Counted from the first letter of the stretch, positions 1 through 7,474 are shown. The stretch is 23,287 nucleotides of DNA from CALBLZ01 sp041917855 (GCA_041917855.1 JAYRWT010000079.1:1-23287); one strand, 5' to 3'. The notes: a model not told the origin generated them from the sequence alone. A program made the numbers and translations.

Positions 1-2
1 AT

Positions 3-953
3 AAAGGAATCGTTGATCAGGTTGATCATACGGTTAGCATTATCGCCGAGCACGACAAATACGAGCTAGCTCGTGTTGAGCCTGCCAAAATTATGAAGCG
101 CTCCAATGCCTACAAGCCATATATGGAGTGGCGTGATGCAAAAGAGAGCGAGGGAAAGTTCACCTGGACTCTAGCCATGTACGGCACTGAGGCTATGGCT
201 AAGGATGTCGGCATGAGCCTAGAGGAGTACTGGGACGAAATTTGCAAAGCTTGCTACCTAGATACGCCAGATCCCGTAGCTGAGTGGCAGCGCGTTTTTA
301 CTGAGCTAGAAACACTACGCAACAAGCTCAACGCGCTAGAAATTGATTCCCTCCACGTAGAGGCAAAGGGAGTCAATGGCTTACCTGACACAGACCTTAC
401 TGTAGGGATTGGCCCAAATCGCCACTGGCTTGGTGGGAGCGGTAGGAATATCCCAAGCTTTGAGCTCTTTATTTCACCAGATGCTCGCCGCACCGAAGGC
501 GTGATTGGCTTTAACGAGCCGCTCTACCGTTACGGCAATCGTATTTCCGGCATCTGGCTCAAATTTAAAGATGGAATTATTACAGAGGCCCACGCCACTG
601 AAAACGAGCAATTGCTGCAAGAAATGATTGCTAGCCCAAACGCTAATCGCATTGGTGAGTACTCGCTTACCGATGGCTCACACTCGCGTATTACAAAACC
701 AATGGGAGAAACACTATTTGACGAGAACATGGGCGGAGAGCAAGGCAATACTCACCTGGCTGTTGGTAACGCGTACAAGGACTCCTTCCCAGGCGATGCT
801 AGCAAGCTCACCAAAGAAGAGTGGGAAGCCATGGGCTACAACGATTCACCAGTACATACAGACATTATTTCTACTGCCAAACGTACCGTGACGGCCACCC
901 TTAAAAACGGCGAAAAGAAGGTTATCTACGATAACGGACACTTTACCTTGTAG
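3..953 (+). CDS. M29-family aminopeptidase, 5'-truncated by window edge
   Basis: This is the C-terminal part of a metal-dependent leucyl/general aminopeptidase (family M29, AmpS/PepS/aminopeptidase T type), a cytosolic exopeptidase that trims peptides. The reading frame is open from base 3, upstream of the first Met at 93, and the residues encoded there fit the family, so the gene starts outside the window. Numbering from the Met at 93, the visible ligand pattern is complete: E124 in PSFELF, E189 in IGEYSL, H221 and Y228 in THLAVGNAY, and H255 and D257 in VHTDI. The spacings between them closely match those of the Thermus enzyme (E250, E316, H345, Y352, H376, D378). The family is usually about 370-410 residues; about 317 are seen here. 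It converges on uppP with only 18 bases between the stops. Family assignment is secure; peptide preference cannot be told. Confidence 0.93.
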   Translation, partial: KGIVDQVDHTVSIIAEHDKYELARVEPAKIMKRSNAYKPYMEWRDAKESEGKFTWTLAMYGTEAMAKDVGMSLEEYWDEICKACYLDTPDPVAEWQRVFTELETLRNKLNALEIDSLHVEAKGVNGLPDTDLTVGIGPNRHWLGGSGRNIPSFELFISPDARRTEGVIGFNEPLYRYGNRISGIWLKFKDGIITEAHATENEQLLQEMIASPNANRIGEYSLTDGSHSRITKPMGETLFDENMGGEQGNTHLAVGNAYKDSFPGDASKLTKEEWEAMGYNDSPVHTDIISTAKRTVTATLKNGEKKVIYDNGHFTL

Positions 954-971
954 CTAGTTGCAAAAGGCTAT

Positions 972-1790
972 CTAGAGCGTTAGCAAAATAACGAGAGCAA
1001 AGGCAAAGCGGTAGTAGGCAAATACTGCCAGACTCCGTGTGCTTAGATAGGCAAGTAAAAAGCGGATGGTGTAGTAGGCACAGATGCCGGCTACCAACGC
1101 TCCAACTACATAGAACAGCACTACATCACCAGTCAGGGTGTCGGCATGCTTGGCAAAACTCATCATGCGCTTAAGAATGGCAGCTGCAGTCACCGGAATA
1201 GAAAGTAAAAAGCTGTATCGTGCAGCGGCGGCACGACTGAGACCAAAGAACATTCCTGTAGAGATGGTCGCGCCAGATCGGGAAACGCCGGGGATAAAGG
1301 CTAAAATCTGCGCTAAACCAGTAGCAAAAGCAGAGGGGGCTGTCAGTTCTTTGTGAGCTTTGCGTGCATTACTCACTTTTTCGGCGACTAACATGACGAT
1401 GCCGAAAGTTATTAGACCAGCAGCAATTACACCGCCGCTGCGTACTGTTGCGGATTCTACAAGCGGTTCCGCGATCACACCAGCAATGCCAACCAAAACC
1501 GTTACCCAAATAATCCACCAGGGCAGGAGCTCTTCCTTGGTAAACTTTTGCTTTCCAGGTAGGCGTAGTTTACGAAAAATTTCGACTAAATCTTTGCGGA
1601 AAAACCAGATGATAGCCGCTACCGTTCCGATATTGGTGAACAGGTCAAAGCTTAACCCGTAAGTGGCCGGATCGAGCCCAAACCATTGCTGGAGCATAGC
1701 CATGTGACCTGTCGAAGAAACAGGGAGGTACTCAGTAATGCCCTGAACGGCACCGAGAATAATTGCTTCAAGCAGATGGGGTAGGTTCAT
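972..1790 (-). CDS. uppP: Undecaprenyl-diphosphatase UppP (BacA family)
   Basis: Integral membrane phosphatase that converts undecaprenyl diphosphate to undecaprenyl phosphate, the carrier recycled for peptidoglycan and surface-glycan synthesis. At 272 residues it has the usual length. The N-terminal catalytic motif is present at residues 16-29 (QGITEYLPVSSTGH, with E20), and the second motif PGVSRSGAT spans 167-175 with R171, near E. coli R174. The rest is a series of hydrophobic helices. Its ATG lies 23 bases inside the end of the upstream dus gene, so the two are almost certainly co-transcribed and coupled. Overexpression of this family is known to give bacitracin resistance, but here it reads as the normal housekeeping enzyme. 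It links functionally to the polyprenyl-phosphate sugar transferase at 13543. Confidence 0.95.
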   Translation of the reverse strand: MNLPHLLEAIILGAVQGITEYLPVSSTGHMAMLQQWFGLDPATYGLSFDLFTNIGTVAAIIWFFRKDLVEIFRKLRLPGKQKFTKEELLPWWIIWVTVLVGIAGVIAEPLVESATVRSGGVIAAGLITFGIVMLVAEKVSNARKAHKELTAPSAFATGLAQILAFIPGVSRSGATISTGMFFGLSRAAAARYSFLLSIPVTAAAILKRMMSFAKHADTLTGDVVLFYVVGALVAGICAYYTIRFLLAYLSTRSLAVFAYYRFAFALVILLTL

Positions 1791-2880
1791 TGGTTTCGCT
1801 AAGGATGGCTGGGTCGCTCAGAATACGCTCAACATCGGCGAGCGTCTTTATCGTCGAGAGCTGAATCCTCACTAGCTTAGCGCCCGGAAAGCCCTTTGTA
1901 TACTCGAGTAAATGGCGACGGATACGCAGGAAGCCCATATCACCAAAAAGGCTGTGCAGGTACTCGGCGTGCTCAAGGGCTACAGCAATGCGTTCCTGAG
2001 GTGTTGGGAGGTGTTCGGCAAAAATCCACGGGTTGCCTATACTACAGCGACCGATTAATGCGCCATCCAGGCCATGAGCTGCAATCTTTGCTTTTGCGTC
2101 GGGTATATCTGCTATATCGCCATTTCCAAGCACGTAGGTACGACCACCCTGCTCTCGGTATGTGCGAACCAGGGCTGCAGCTTTAGCAATTTCATTCCAA
2201 TCGGCCAGGCCAGTGTAGAGCTGCTTTAGGGTGCGGCCATGGATAGTAAGGGCAGCCGGGTTTAGTTCTAGTAGGTGTGTTACCCATTCCTCGGTTACTG
2301 GCATATCGTAGCCAATTCTTGTTTTAATCGAGACAGGTAGTTCTCTTCGCTCACCAAGAGCACGCCCATTAAAACGCTGTTCAATTTTTTCAATCAGTCC
2401 AGGCGGCACGCCAATCTCACGCAGTTCCACTCCATGTGCCCAGGCCTGAGTGCCGGCTACTGTTTGTCGGTAAATTTCTTTGGCACGCTCAGGGTCGCGT
2501 ATTAGGGCGGCTCCGGCACCGCGCTGTGCAACATTTTTCGCTGGGCAGCCCATATTAATATCTATGCCATCAAAACCAAGGGCAGAGGCCAAAACCCCTG
2601 CTATATAAAAGGCGGCTGGGTCAGCACCAAAAACCTGCGCAACCACAGGTCGTTCAGATTCATCGTAGTAAAAATCTTCTAGTAAGCGGATTGCCCCAGC
2701 ACGCAGACCCTCAACGGCAGTAAACTCGGTAAACACCACATCAGGCTGGCCGTATTTAGCGCATATAAAACGGCAGGCGGCGTCGGTAACGCCGTCCATG
2801 GGGGAGAGACCAATGATGGGGTGGGATAGTGAATCCCAGAAAGATGTACTCACAGATTTGTATGTAGTGACCGCCTGCAT
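1768..2880 (-). CDS. dus: tRNA-dihydrouridine synthase
   Basis: FMN-dependent enzyme that reduces uridine to dihydrouridine in the tRNA D-loop region. It has a TIM-barrel N-terminus with the family opening GLSPMDGVTD (residues 24-33). The catalytic cysteine motif is NMGCPAKN with C112. Flavin/substrate residues follow in SIKTRIG (K186, R188), TIHGRT and GNGDI, then a C-terminal helical domain. At 370 residues it is longer than typical bacterial Dus (about 320-340). Much of the excess lies at about residues 143-180, between the catalytic Cys region and the KTRIG strand. The start at 2880 follows a TATAGT hexamer by 5 bases, so the mRNA may be leaderless. It overlaps uppP downstream. Which Dus subclass it is and which position it modifies cannot be decided by eye. 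Confidence 0.93.
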   Translation of the reverse strand: MQAVTTYKSVSTSFWDSLSHPIIGLSPMDGVTDAACRFICAKYGQPDVVFTEFTAVEGLRAGAIRLLEDFYYDESERPVVAQVFGADPAAFYIAGVLASALGFDGIDINMGCPAKNVAQRGAGAALIRDPERAKEIYRQTVAGTQAWAHGVELREIGVPPGLIEKIEQRFNGRALGERRELPVSIKTRIGYDMPVTEEWVTHLLELNPAALTIHGRTLKQLYTGLADWNEIAKAAALVRTYREQGGRTYVLGNGDIADIPDAKAKIAAHGLDGALIGRCSIGNPWIFAEHLPTPQERIAVALEHAEYLHSLFGDMGFLRIRRHLLEYTKGFPGAKLVRIQLSTIKTLADVERILSDPAILSETNEPTPSA

Positions 2881-2922
2881 GGTACACTATATACAGAGTA
2901 TTTCCAAGTAGATTAATCCCGT
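2878..2922. promoter_or_regulatory. Divergent promoter region between dus and the 2923 gene
   Basis: Only 42 bases separate the two divergent start codons. On the minus strand, TATAGT (complement of 2886-2891) ends 5 bases before the dus ATG. On the plus strand, TAGATT (2909-2914) ends 8 bases before the ATG at 2923. Neither gene has a Shine-Dalgarno sequence here, and the spacings would put both transcription starts at or very near the start codons. I see no clear -35 box for either. The promoter calls rest on -10 resemblance only. Confidence 0.45.
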
Positions 2923-3303
2923 ATGGCCGAGTCAAAAGCGCTGCCAAGCGCACCAAGAGAAAAAGATGAGTTTGCTGATTACCGTGGTCCGGATGAGGCA
3001 AGTTTTGATAGGTTCATTCTTGCGCTGGATCGCGCCTACCATCGCCCTTGGCTGATGATGTGGCGGGCGTTTCTGCACGGCATGATGAGTGCAATTGGTG
3101 CAGCAGTAGGAGCTGTACTCATCGTGGTACTTACCGGGTATGTACTCAATCGCCTAGGTGGTGTTGAGCTACTCCGCCCACTGGTGAATAGGGTGCAAGA
3201 GATGATTATACAAACCCCTGCTTTTAAGGGGCTCTCAGACGTAAGTCAGCAGAGTCAGCAGCTACAAGACACACTGAACGACAAGCTCAACCAGCAAAAA
3301 TGA
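2923..3303 (+). CDS. Small single-span membrane protein, DUF5665-like
   Basis: A 126-residue protein with a charged N-terminal segment (about 1-45), one long hydrophobic helix at about 52-76 (rich in A, G, V, L and I) and a polar, glutamine-rich C-terminus (about 85-126) that is likely helical. This order (short charged region, a motif rich in W, R and F before the membrane, one helix) resembles the DUF5665 proteins I associate with CPR bacteria. That is recognition by eye, not a database result. Function is unknown. Its stop overlaps the next gene by ATGA (3300-3303), so the two membrane proteins are translationally coupled. The start is ATG with a possible leaderless promoter just upstream. 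Confidence 0.75.
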   Translation: MAESKALPSAPREKDEFADYRGPDEASFDRFILALDRAYHRPWLMMWRAFLHGMMSAIGAAVGAVLIVVLTGYVLNRLGGVELLRPLVNRVQEMIIQTPAFKGLSDVSQQSQQLQDTLNDKLNQQK

Positions 3304-3818
3304 AGCAGCGTGCCCAAAAGCAACTTGAGGCACTTCCTGGACTAAGGTTTGCTCCCGCCATGGACTGGTGGGTATTGCTACTGGCCGTAACCTTCTTGAT
3401 CGGCCTTTTCCTACTTGTTGTGAGTACTATCTGGTACTCAGTTGGTTCTCCTGCTCTTAAAACAGTAACGGCCTTGGCCTTACTAGTCACCATTATTTAT
3501 CTTGTGGATGTTTTCTTTTATAGTAGCTATATCTTGAACGCTGAAGGACTGATTATTCACGGAAACTTGCGGCACGTGCTTATTCCATACCGAAGCATGC
3601 GCGAGTTAAAGAGTGGAGGGCTGCGTGCACTGGTTACTATTGCAAGGCACAAGCGTTACGCACTTTCACGCCGAAATATTGTGATCAAGCTGCAGAATGA
3701 AGCCTGGAGCAGTATTTCACTCAGTCCAAAGCACAAAGATGCATTCATTACCGCCCTGCTGCAGCGCATTGATTTAGAGCGGGCACAACGCGCCGTACGG
3801 GTACATAGCAAAAAGTAG
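3300..3818 (+). CDS. Membrane protein with bacterial PH-like domain (SunI/DUF1200 type)
   Basis: A 172-residue protein with two predicted transmembrane helices (about 20-45 and 50-74), followed by a soluble domain (about 75-162). The soluble part shows the pattern of the bacterial PH-like fold of the SunI/DUF1200 group: an aliphatic strand (YILNAEGLIIHG), then IPYRSM, then an ALSRRNIVI strand and an ISLSPKHKDAFITALL ending. In that group the ending typically reads as serine-proline followed by a helix ending in F-I-x-x-L. No enzymatic motif is visible. It is coupled to the upstream membrane protein through ATGA. The group occurs in membrane stress and bacteriocin immunity contexts in Firmicutes, but nothing here indicates that role. 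Confidence 0.72.
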   Translation: MKQRAQKQLEALPGLRFAPAMDWWVLLLAVTFLIGLFLLVVSTIWYSVGSPALKTVTALALLVTIIYLVDVFFYSSYILNAEGLIIHGNLRHVLIPYRSMRELKSGGLRALVTIARHKRYALSRRNIVIKLQNEAWSSISLSPKHKDAFITALLQRIDLERAQRAVRVHSKK

Positions 3819-3825
3819 TAACGCT

Positions 3826-3830
3826 GGAGG
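3826..3830 (+). promoter_or_regulatory. Shine-Dalgarno for the DsbA-like gene
   Basis: GGAGG placed 4 bases before the ATG at 3835 fixes the start of the thioredoxin-fold protein. It contrasts with neighbouring starts that carry no such motif. Confidence 0.75.
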
Positions 3831-3834
3831 TCCT

Positions 3835-4590
3835 ATGCGCTTTGTCATTATTGGTGCATCCATAGCATGTGCCGCCCTAATTGGTCTTGCCATCTTCTTG
3901 TCCACACAGAGTAGTACCCAAAAGGTGCGAATTATTGCCCTTCACCCTTCCGCTGAGCAGCGTGAAAAAGTTGGTGGATGGGTACGCGGTGCAGAAAAAC
4001 CAACGGTCACATTGGTTGAGTATGCAGATCTGCAGTGTCCCGGCTGCGCAGCTATGAGTCCGATCATCGAGCAGGCCCTGGCCAGCACTGATAGCTTTGT
4101 ACAGTACCAGTACCGTCACTACCTGATTCCTGGCCACAACAAGGCTCGATTTGCGGCTCAGGCCGCAGAGGCCGCAGGTAGGCAAGGTAAGTTTAAAGAG
4201 ATGACTGACTATCTCTTTTCTACACAGACAACTTGGGTACAAGATACCACCTTTGCCTTCAAAGATTATGTATACAAGTATGCTCAGTCCTTAAACCTGA
4301 ATATGGATCAGTTTAAGGCGGACCAAAATGATTCGGCTGTTAATGATCTGATCAACAAGAATGTTACCGAGGCAAATGCCATCCCGATTAGCGGTACACC
4401 AACTATCATTATTAACGGGAACAAGCTCAATTTCTTGCCCAAGACTGCTGCCTTAATGGTCAAACTGCTCGAGGCTGCCAAGGTGAGTCAAGATGAGCTG
4501 GTTAAGACCATTAATGAAGTAGGTAAGGACGAAGTCAGCGGTCCAGCCTCAACGCTGGTGCCTAGTCCTACACCTGCTGCCGCTAACTAA
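3835..4590 (+). CDS. Membrane-anchored DsbA-like thioredoxin-fold oxidoreductase
   Basis: A thiol-disulfide oxidoreductase facing outside the membrane, probably acting on disulfides of exported proteins. Residues 3-22 form an uncleaved-looking hydrophobic N-terminal anchor. The thioredoxin_4/DsbA-type domain runs from about 55 to 215. The active site CPGC is C68-C71, and the cis-proline motif GTPT has P189. A helical insertion typical of DsbA relatives lies between. The C-terminus is a low-complexity P/A/S/T tail. No signal-peptidase lipobox cysteine is present. No DsbB or VKOR partner lies in this window. Its stop overlaps xseA by one base (TAATG), tying an envelope protein to a DNA-processing enzyme in one transcript, which may be simple packing. 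Confidence 0.88.
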   Translation: MRFVIIGASIACAALIGLAIFLSTQSSTQKVRIIALHPSAEQREKVGGWVRGAEKPTVTLVEYADLQCPGCAAMSPIIEQALASTDSFVQYQYRHYLIPGHNKARFAAQAAEAAGRQGKFKEMTDYLFSTQTTWVQDTTFAFKDYVYKYAQSLNLNMDQFKADQNDSAVNDLINKNVTEANAIPISGTPTIIINGNKLNFLPKTAALMVKLLEAAKVSQDELVKTINEVGKDEVSGPASTLVPSPTPAAAN

Positions 4591-5774
4591 TGGAATTACT
4601 GCCAGTAGAGCCACCGCTGTACAGCGTACAGCAAGCAATCGATCACTGTAATGAACTACTGACCGTAGTAGAGCTCAAGGTTGAGGGTGAGGTCTCAGGC
4701 TTTGCAATTTCGCGTGGAACCTTTGCCTACTTCTCACTAAAGGATCCTAGTGGTGAGGCTATGCTTAACTGCTTTGCCATGGTGCACGTACTCGGCAGTC
4801 CGCTTGAAGACGGTATGAAGGTGGTGATTACCGGTAAGGTTAAAATTCACGCAAAAAGTGGCAAACTTAGCCTTAATGTGCGCCTACTTGAGCTGCAGGG
4901 AGAAGGCACCCTTAAGCGAGCCTTTGAGTTACTTAAAAAGAAACTTGAGGCAGAAGGTTTATTTGCCGCAGCGCGCAAGCGCATGCTGCCCCGGTTTCCA
5001 CAGCGGGTTGGCATTATTTCTTCAGCAGATGCTGCCGGCTACGGCGATTTTCGCAGAATAGCACGTGATCGCTTGCCAGGTGTCCAGTTTGTGTTAGCAC
5101 ATGTAGCGGTTCAGGGCGGCCAAGCTGAGCGAGAAATTGTGACTGCTTTTGACTACCTCAATAGCCATCACGACCTAGACGTGATTGTACTGATACGCGG
5201 AGGCGGAAGTTTAGAAGATCTGCAAGCTTTTAATAGCGAACTTGTCGCCCGGGCTATAGTGCGCTCGAAAGTGCCAGTACTGGTTGGAGTAGGACATGAA
5301 CGAGACATTACTATTGCTGATTACTGTGCAGATGTGCGAGCGGCAACCCCCTCTAATGCGGCCGAACTACTATTGCCTACCCGAGAAGACGTAGTACAGC
5401 TGATAACACAGCTTACCAGTACCGGTCAGCGCCTAGTAGAGCGGTACATCGAACGCCAGCGTGGTATGGTTGAAGGCCTGCTGCAGCTTAGTACTAGAGT
5501 AGTAACTACCTACATCTCTCGCGCTTATGATACATCGCTGGGCAGCATACAGCGCATCCACATACAAACTATGCAGGCAGTGTTGCGTACGGTAGAGCAG
5601 ATAGAACGCAGCACGCAAACCATCGATGCCCTGGCTCCCACACGCACCTTGGCCAGGGGGTACAGTATTACTACCGCAAACGGCAATGCCGTACGTAGTG
5701 TTGCCGATGCTCCAGTTGGTGCCGTATTAACTACCCGCTTGAGTGACGGGACTATTCAATCCATCGTAAAGTAA
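4590..5774 (+). CDS. xseA: Exodeoxyribonuclease VII large subunit
   Basis: Large subunit of exonuclease VII, which degrades single-stranded DNA in both directions in complex with many XseB subunits. It is 394 residues, slightly shorter than E. coli XseA (about 456). An N-terminal OB-fold spans about 10-105 (VEGEVSGF and FSLKD motifs). The nuclease domain starts near 130 with GIISSADAAGYGDF, carrying the conserved Asp. It continues with IRGGGSLEDLQAFN and VPVLVGVGHERDITIADY, the most conserved block of the family. A coiled-coil-like region (about 265-345) follows, then a final domain containing LARGYSI. It starts on the TAATG junction with the DsbA-like gene, and xseB begins 4 bases after its stop. 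Confidence 0.97.
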   Translation: MELLPVEPPLYSVQQAIDHCNELLTVVELKVEGEVSGFAISRGTFAYFSLKDPSGEAMLNCFAMVHVLGSPLEDGMKVVITGKVKIHAKSGKLSLNVRLLELQGEGTLKRAFELLKKKLEAEGLFAAARKRMLPRFPQRVGIISSADAAGYGDFRRIARDRLPGVQFVLAHVAVQGGQAEREIVTAFDYLNSHHDLDVIVLIRGGGSLEDLQAFNSELVARAIVRSKVPVLVGVGHERDITIADYCADVRAATPSNAAELLLPTREDVVQLITQLTSTGQRLVERYIERQRGMVEGLLQLSTRVVTTYISRAYDTSLGSIQRIHIQTMQAVLRTVEQIERSTQTIDALAPTRTLARGYSITTANGNAVRSVADAPVGAVLTTRLSDGTIQSIVK

Positions 5775-5778
5775 GTAT

Positions 5779-5991
5779 ATGGCCGAAAAAACCACCTTCG
5801 ATTTAAGTAAGAATATTGCCGAACTTGAAGAGTTAGAGCGATACTTTCAGTCCCCAGATATGAACCTAGAAGAGGCAATCGAAAAGCACAAGCAAGCCCT
5901 GGAGTTGAGTAAAAAAATCATTGCTTACCTAAATACGGTAGAAAGTACTTTGAAACAAATAAACATAAGTGAATTGAAAAATCAGGAATAA
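5779..5991 (+). CDS. xseB: Exodeoxyribonuclease VII small subunit
   Basis: Small helical subunit of exonuclease VII, 70 residues, near the family's usual 70-80. The family core is visible: an N-terminal FDLSKNIAELEELERYF helix, the turn motif MNLEEAIEKHKQALEL, and a second long helix ending near residue 63. It lies 4 bases downstream of xseA in the usual order, which makes the assignment firm despite its small size. It has no obvious Shine-Dalgarno of its own and probably depends on coupling to xseA. Confidence 0.95.
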   Translation: MAEKTTFDLSKNIAELEELERYFQSPDMNLEEAIEKHKQALELSKKIIAYLNTVESTLKQINISELKNQE

Positions 5992-6112
5992 TTTGCTATT
6001 TTTAGCTCTAGGAAGGGCTTTCAATTACGTGCAAAGCGTTGTTAGTTGCGGATTCATACAGGTTTAAGTAGTATGTTCCTCAGCATCAACAAACTAGTAA
6101 CGCTTACTGCAC

Positions 6113-6304
6113 ATGGACGCAAAGACAAAGATTATGCAAGCAGTTGAAAGCAAAAATGAAGAGCTGACTCTTCAGCATGATAAATTCCTAGTTAGTGATG
6201 GGAGTGAAGATGTTGCTGTAGTTGAAGACTCTGAAGAGGAGATTGTGCCGGGTGCTCACCTAGAGTTTGAAGACGAAGACGATCGGGCTTGGCTTCTTTG
6301 CTAG
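6113..6304 (+). CDS. Small acidic hypothetical protein
   Basis: A possible 63-residue protein, very acidic toward the C-terminus (runs of D and E around residues 30-58) and ending in WLLC. I do not recognise it. It has no clear Shine-Dalgarno; an in-frame Met at 6134 is an alternative start. Support for it being real: it fills the space between xseB and a strong terminator 19 bases after its stop. Against it: it is short, of low complexity, and its upstream region (5992-6112) shows no convincing promoter. It could also be a non-coding transcript end. Confidence 0.4.
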   Translation: MDAKTKIMQAVESKNEELTLQHDKFLVSDGSEDVAVVEDSEEEIVPGAHLEFEDEDDRAWLLC

Positions 6305-6323
6305 CCACCAATTCTACACCATC

Positions 6324-6356
6324 GCAAAAGCACCCACCTAGACAGGGTGTTTTTGC
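6324..6356 (+). terminator. Intrinsic terminator before rpiB
   Basis: Inverted repeat with 12-base arms (GCAAAAGCACCC and GGGTGTTTTTGC, one G-U pair) around a 9-base loop. The 3' arm contains five Ts, and the A/T-rich arms could let it work in both directions. It ends the xse/small-ORF transcript. The -35 element proposed for rpiB sits in its loop and 3' arm. Confidence 0.8.
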
Positions 6357-6368
6357 TTTAGATAGAAT
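6339..6368 (+). promoter_or_regulatory. Promoter of the rpiB carbon-metabolism run
   Basis: TAGACA (6339-6344, 5 of 6 to consensus) and TAGAAT (6363-6368) are separated by 18 bases. The -10 ends 6 bases before the rpiB ATG, so transcription would begin at or next to the start codon and no Shine-Dalgarno is present. The first gene of this long operon therefore appears to be translated from a leaderless mRNA. Confidence 0.6.
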
Positions 6369-6374
6369 ACAGGT

Positions 6375-6818
6375 ATGAAAGTCGCTATAGCAGCCGATCA
6401 TCGCGGATTCCCTCTTAAGCAAGCGCTTACAGCTATGCTTCAGGCGTATGAGACTAAAGATTTTGGAGCCTACGAGGTTGATCCAGGTGATGACTACCCT
6501 GAGTATACTCACCTGGTGTGTAAAGAAGTTCAAAAACACCCCGGCACCATGGGAGTATTGCTTTGTGGCACGGGACAAGGGATGGCTATGGCGGCTAATA
6601 AGCATGTAGGTATTCGAGCGGCTCTTGTTTGGAAGGTGGAGGAGGCAATGCTTGCCAGGCGTAAAAATGACGCAAATGTAATGGTGATACCAGCTGATTC
6701 ACTTACCGAGGAGCAGGTTCAGCAGTGTCTCCACACCTTTTTAACCACCGATTTTAGTGGGGAAGAGCGTCACAAGCGTCGTGTAGCTGCCATCAATTCA
6801 CTAGATAAGGATCGCTAA
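6375..6818 (+). CDS. rpiB: Ribose-5-phosphate isomerase B-type sugar-phosphate isomerase
   Basis: RpiB/LacA/LacB family enzyme expected to interconvert ribulose 5-phosphate and ribose 5-phosphate, 147 residues as usual. The substrate motif AADHRG (D8, H9) and the catalytic-cysteine loop CGTGQGMAMAANK (C64, T66) are present, as are NDANV and the phosphate-binding ERHKRRV near the C-terminus (R132, H133, R136). The residue equivalent to E. coli His99, in the motif R-x-H-N-D, is Lys97 here (RRKNDANV). That His assists furanose ring opening in the characterised enzymes, so catalysis or substrate may differ. It heads the carbon operon and its stop overlaps rpe by TAATG. The family is certain; the exact substrate is somewhat less so because of Lys97. 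Confidence 0.9.
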   Translation: MKVAIAADHRGFPLKQALTAMLQAYETKDFGAYEVDPGDDYPEYTHLVCKEVQKHPGTMGVLLCGTGQGMAMAANKHVGIRAALVWKVEEAMLARRKNDANVMVIPADSLTEEQVQQCLHTFLTTDFSGEERHKRRVAAINSLDKDR

Positions 6819-7474
6819 TGCGCCGCGAAGTGTACCCAGTGATTCTTGCTCACACATTAGAGGAGTACGTACAGCGCCTCGAGCTTGTTGAGCAGAGCTC
6901 GGCCGAGTGGGTGCAGATTGACGTGATGGACGGTCAGTTTGTGCCAAATATCTCTGTGATGCCAAACGAGTTTATGAGCATTCGAACACGCCTTAAACTC
7001 GAGGCTCACCTTATGACCCACCGGCCAGAGCGCTACTTCTCTGATTTAACGGTGGCCAATGTTTCGCGAGTTCTCATTCACGTAGAGTGCGCCGAAAGTC
7101 CAGATGATCTGCGTACGCTTATTAAGCAAGCAACAGATTATTTTAATGAGGTTGGCGTAGTTATTAACCCATTTACGGCGATTGAGCAGTGGCATATTGA
7201 GCTACCAGTGGAGTGTATGCAACTAATGGGTGTGGTACCTGGCCAGAGTGGTCAGCATATGCTTGATGGCACCTTTGATCGGGTGCGAGAAGTACGCGCA
7301 ATGGGCTGGAATGGTACAATTGCAATTGATGGTGGCGTAACCGAGGACAACATTGCATTGCTCATGGATGCTGGCGCTAATCGGTTTGTTGTTGCCTCAC
7401 ATGTGTTTGCCAACAACGCGGTGCGTCAAAACTTACAACACTTTATACAGCTAGTAACTGGAGGGACACTATGA
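6818..7474 (+). CDS. rpe: Ribulose-phosphate 3-epimerase-like protein
   Basis: TIM-barrel enzyme expected to interconvert ribulose 5-phosphate and xylulose 5-phosphate, 218 residues. Family landmarks are IDVMDGQFVPN (catalytic Asp D35), EAHLM (H64), a shortened MGVVPGQSGQ where typical enzymes have M-x-V-x-P-G-F-G-G-Q, and IDGGV with the second catalytic Asp D171. Two positions deviate. The metal-ligand His two residues before the first Asp (H-x-D-V-M-D-G) is Gln33, and the N-terminal P-S-I-L-S motif reads PVILAH. The enzyme is thus divergent but keeps both acid-base aspartates. It is coupled to rpiB (TAATG) and to gap (ATGA), which supports a pentose-phosphate role. Confidence 0.85.
   Translation: MRREVYPVILAHTLEEYVQRLELVEQSSAEWVQIDVMDGQFVPNISVMPNEFMSIRTRLKLEAHLMTHRPERYFSDLTVANVSRVLIHVECAESPDDLRTLIKQATDYFNEVGVVINPFTAIEQWHIELPVECMQLMGVVPGQSGQHMLDGTFDRVREVRAMGWNGTIAIDGGVTEDNIALLMDAGANRFVVASHVFANNAVRQNLQHFIQLVTGGTL

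Noticed and set aside
5992..6112. Regulatory element between xseB and the acidic ORF
   Set aside because: Only a short imperfect stem (AGCTCT/AGGGCT) and AT-rich sequence are seen, with no clear promoter or terminator.
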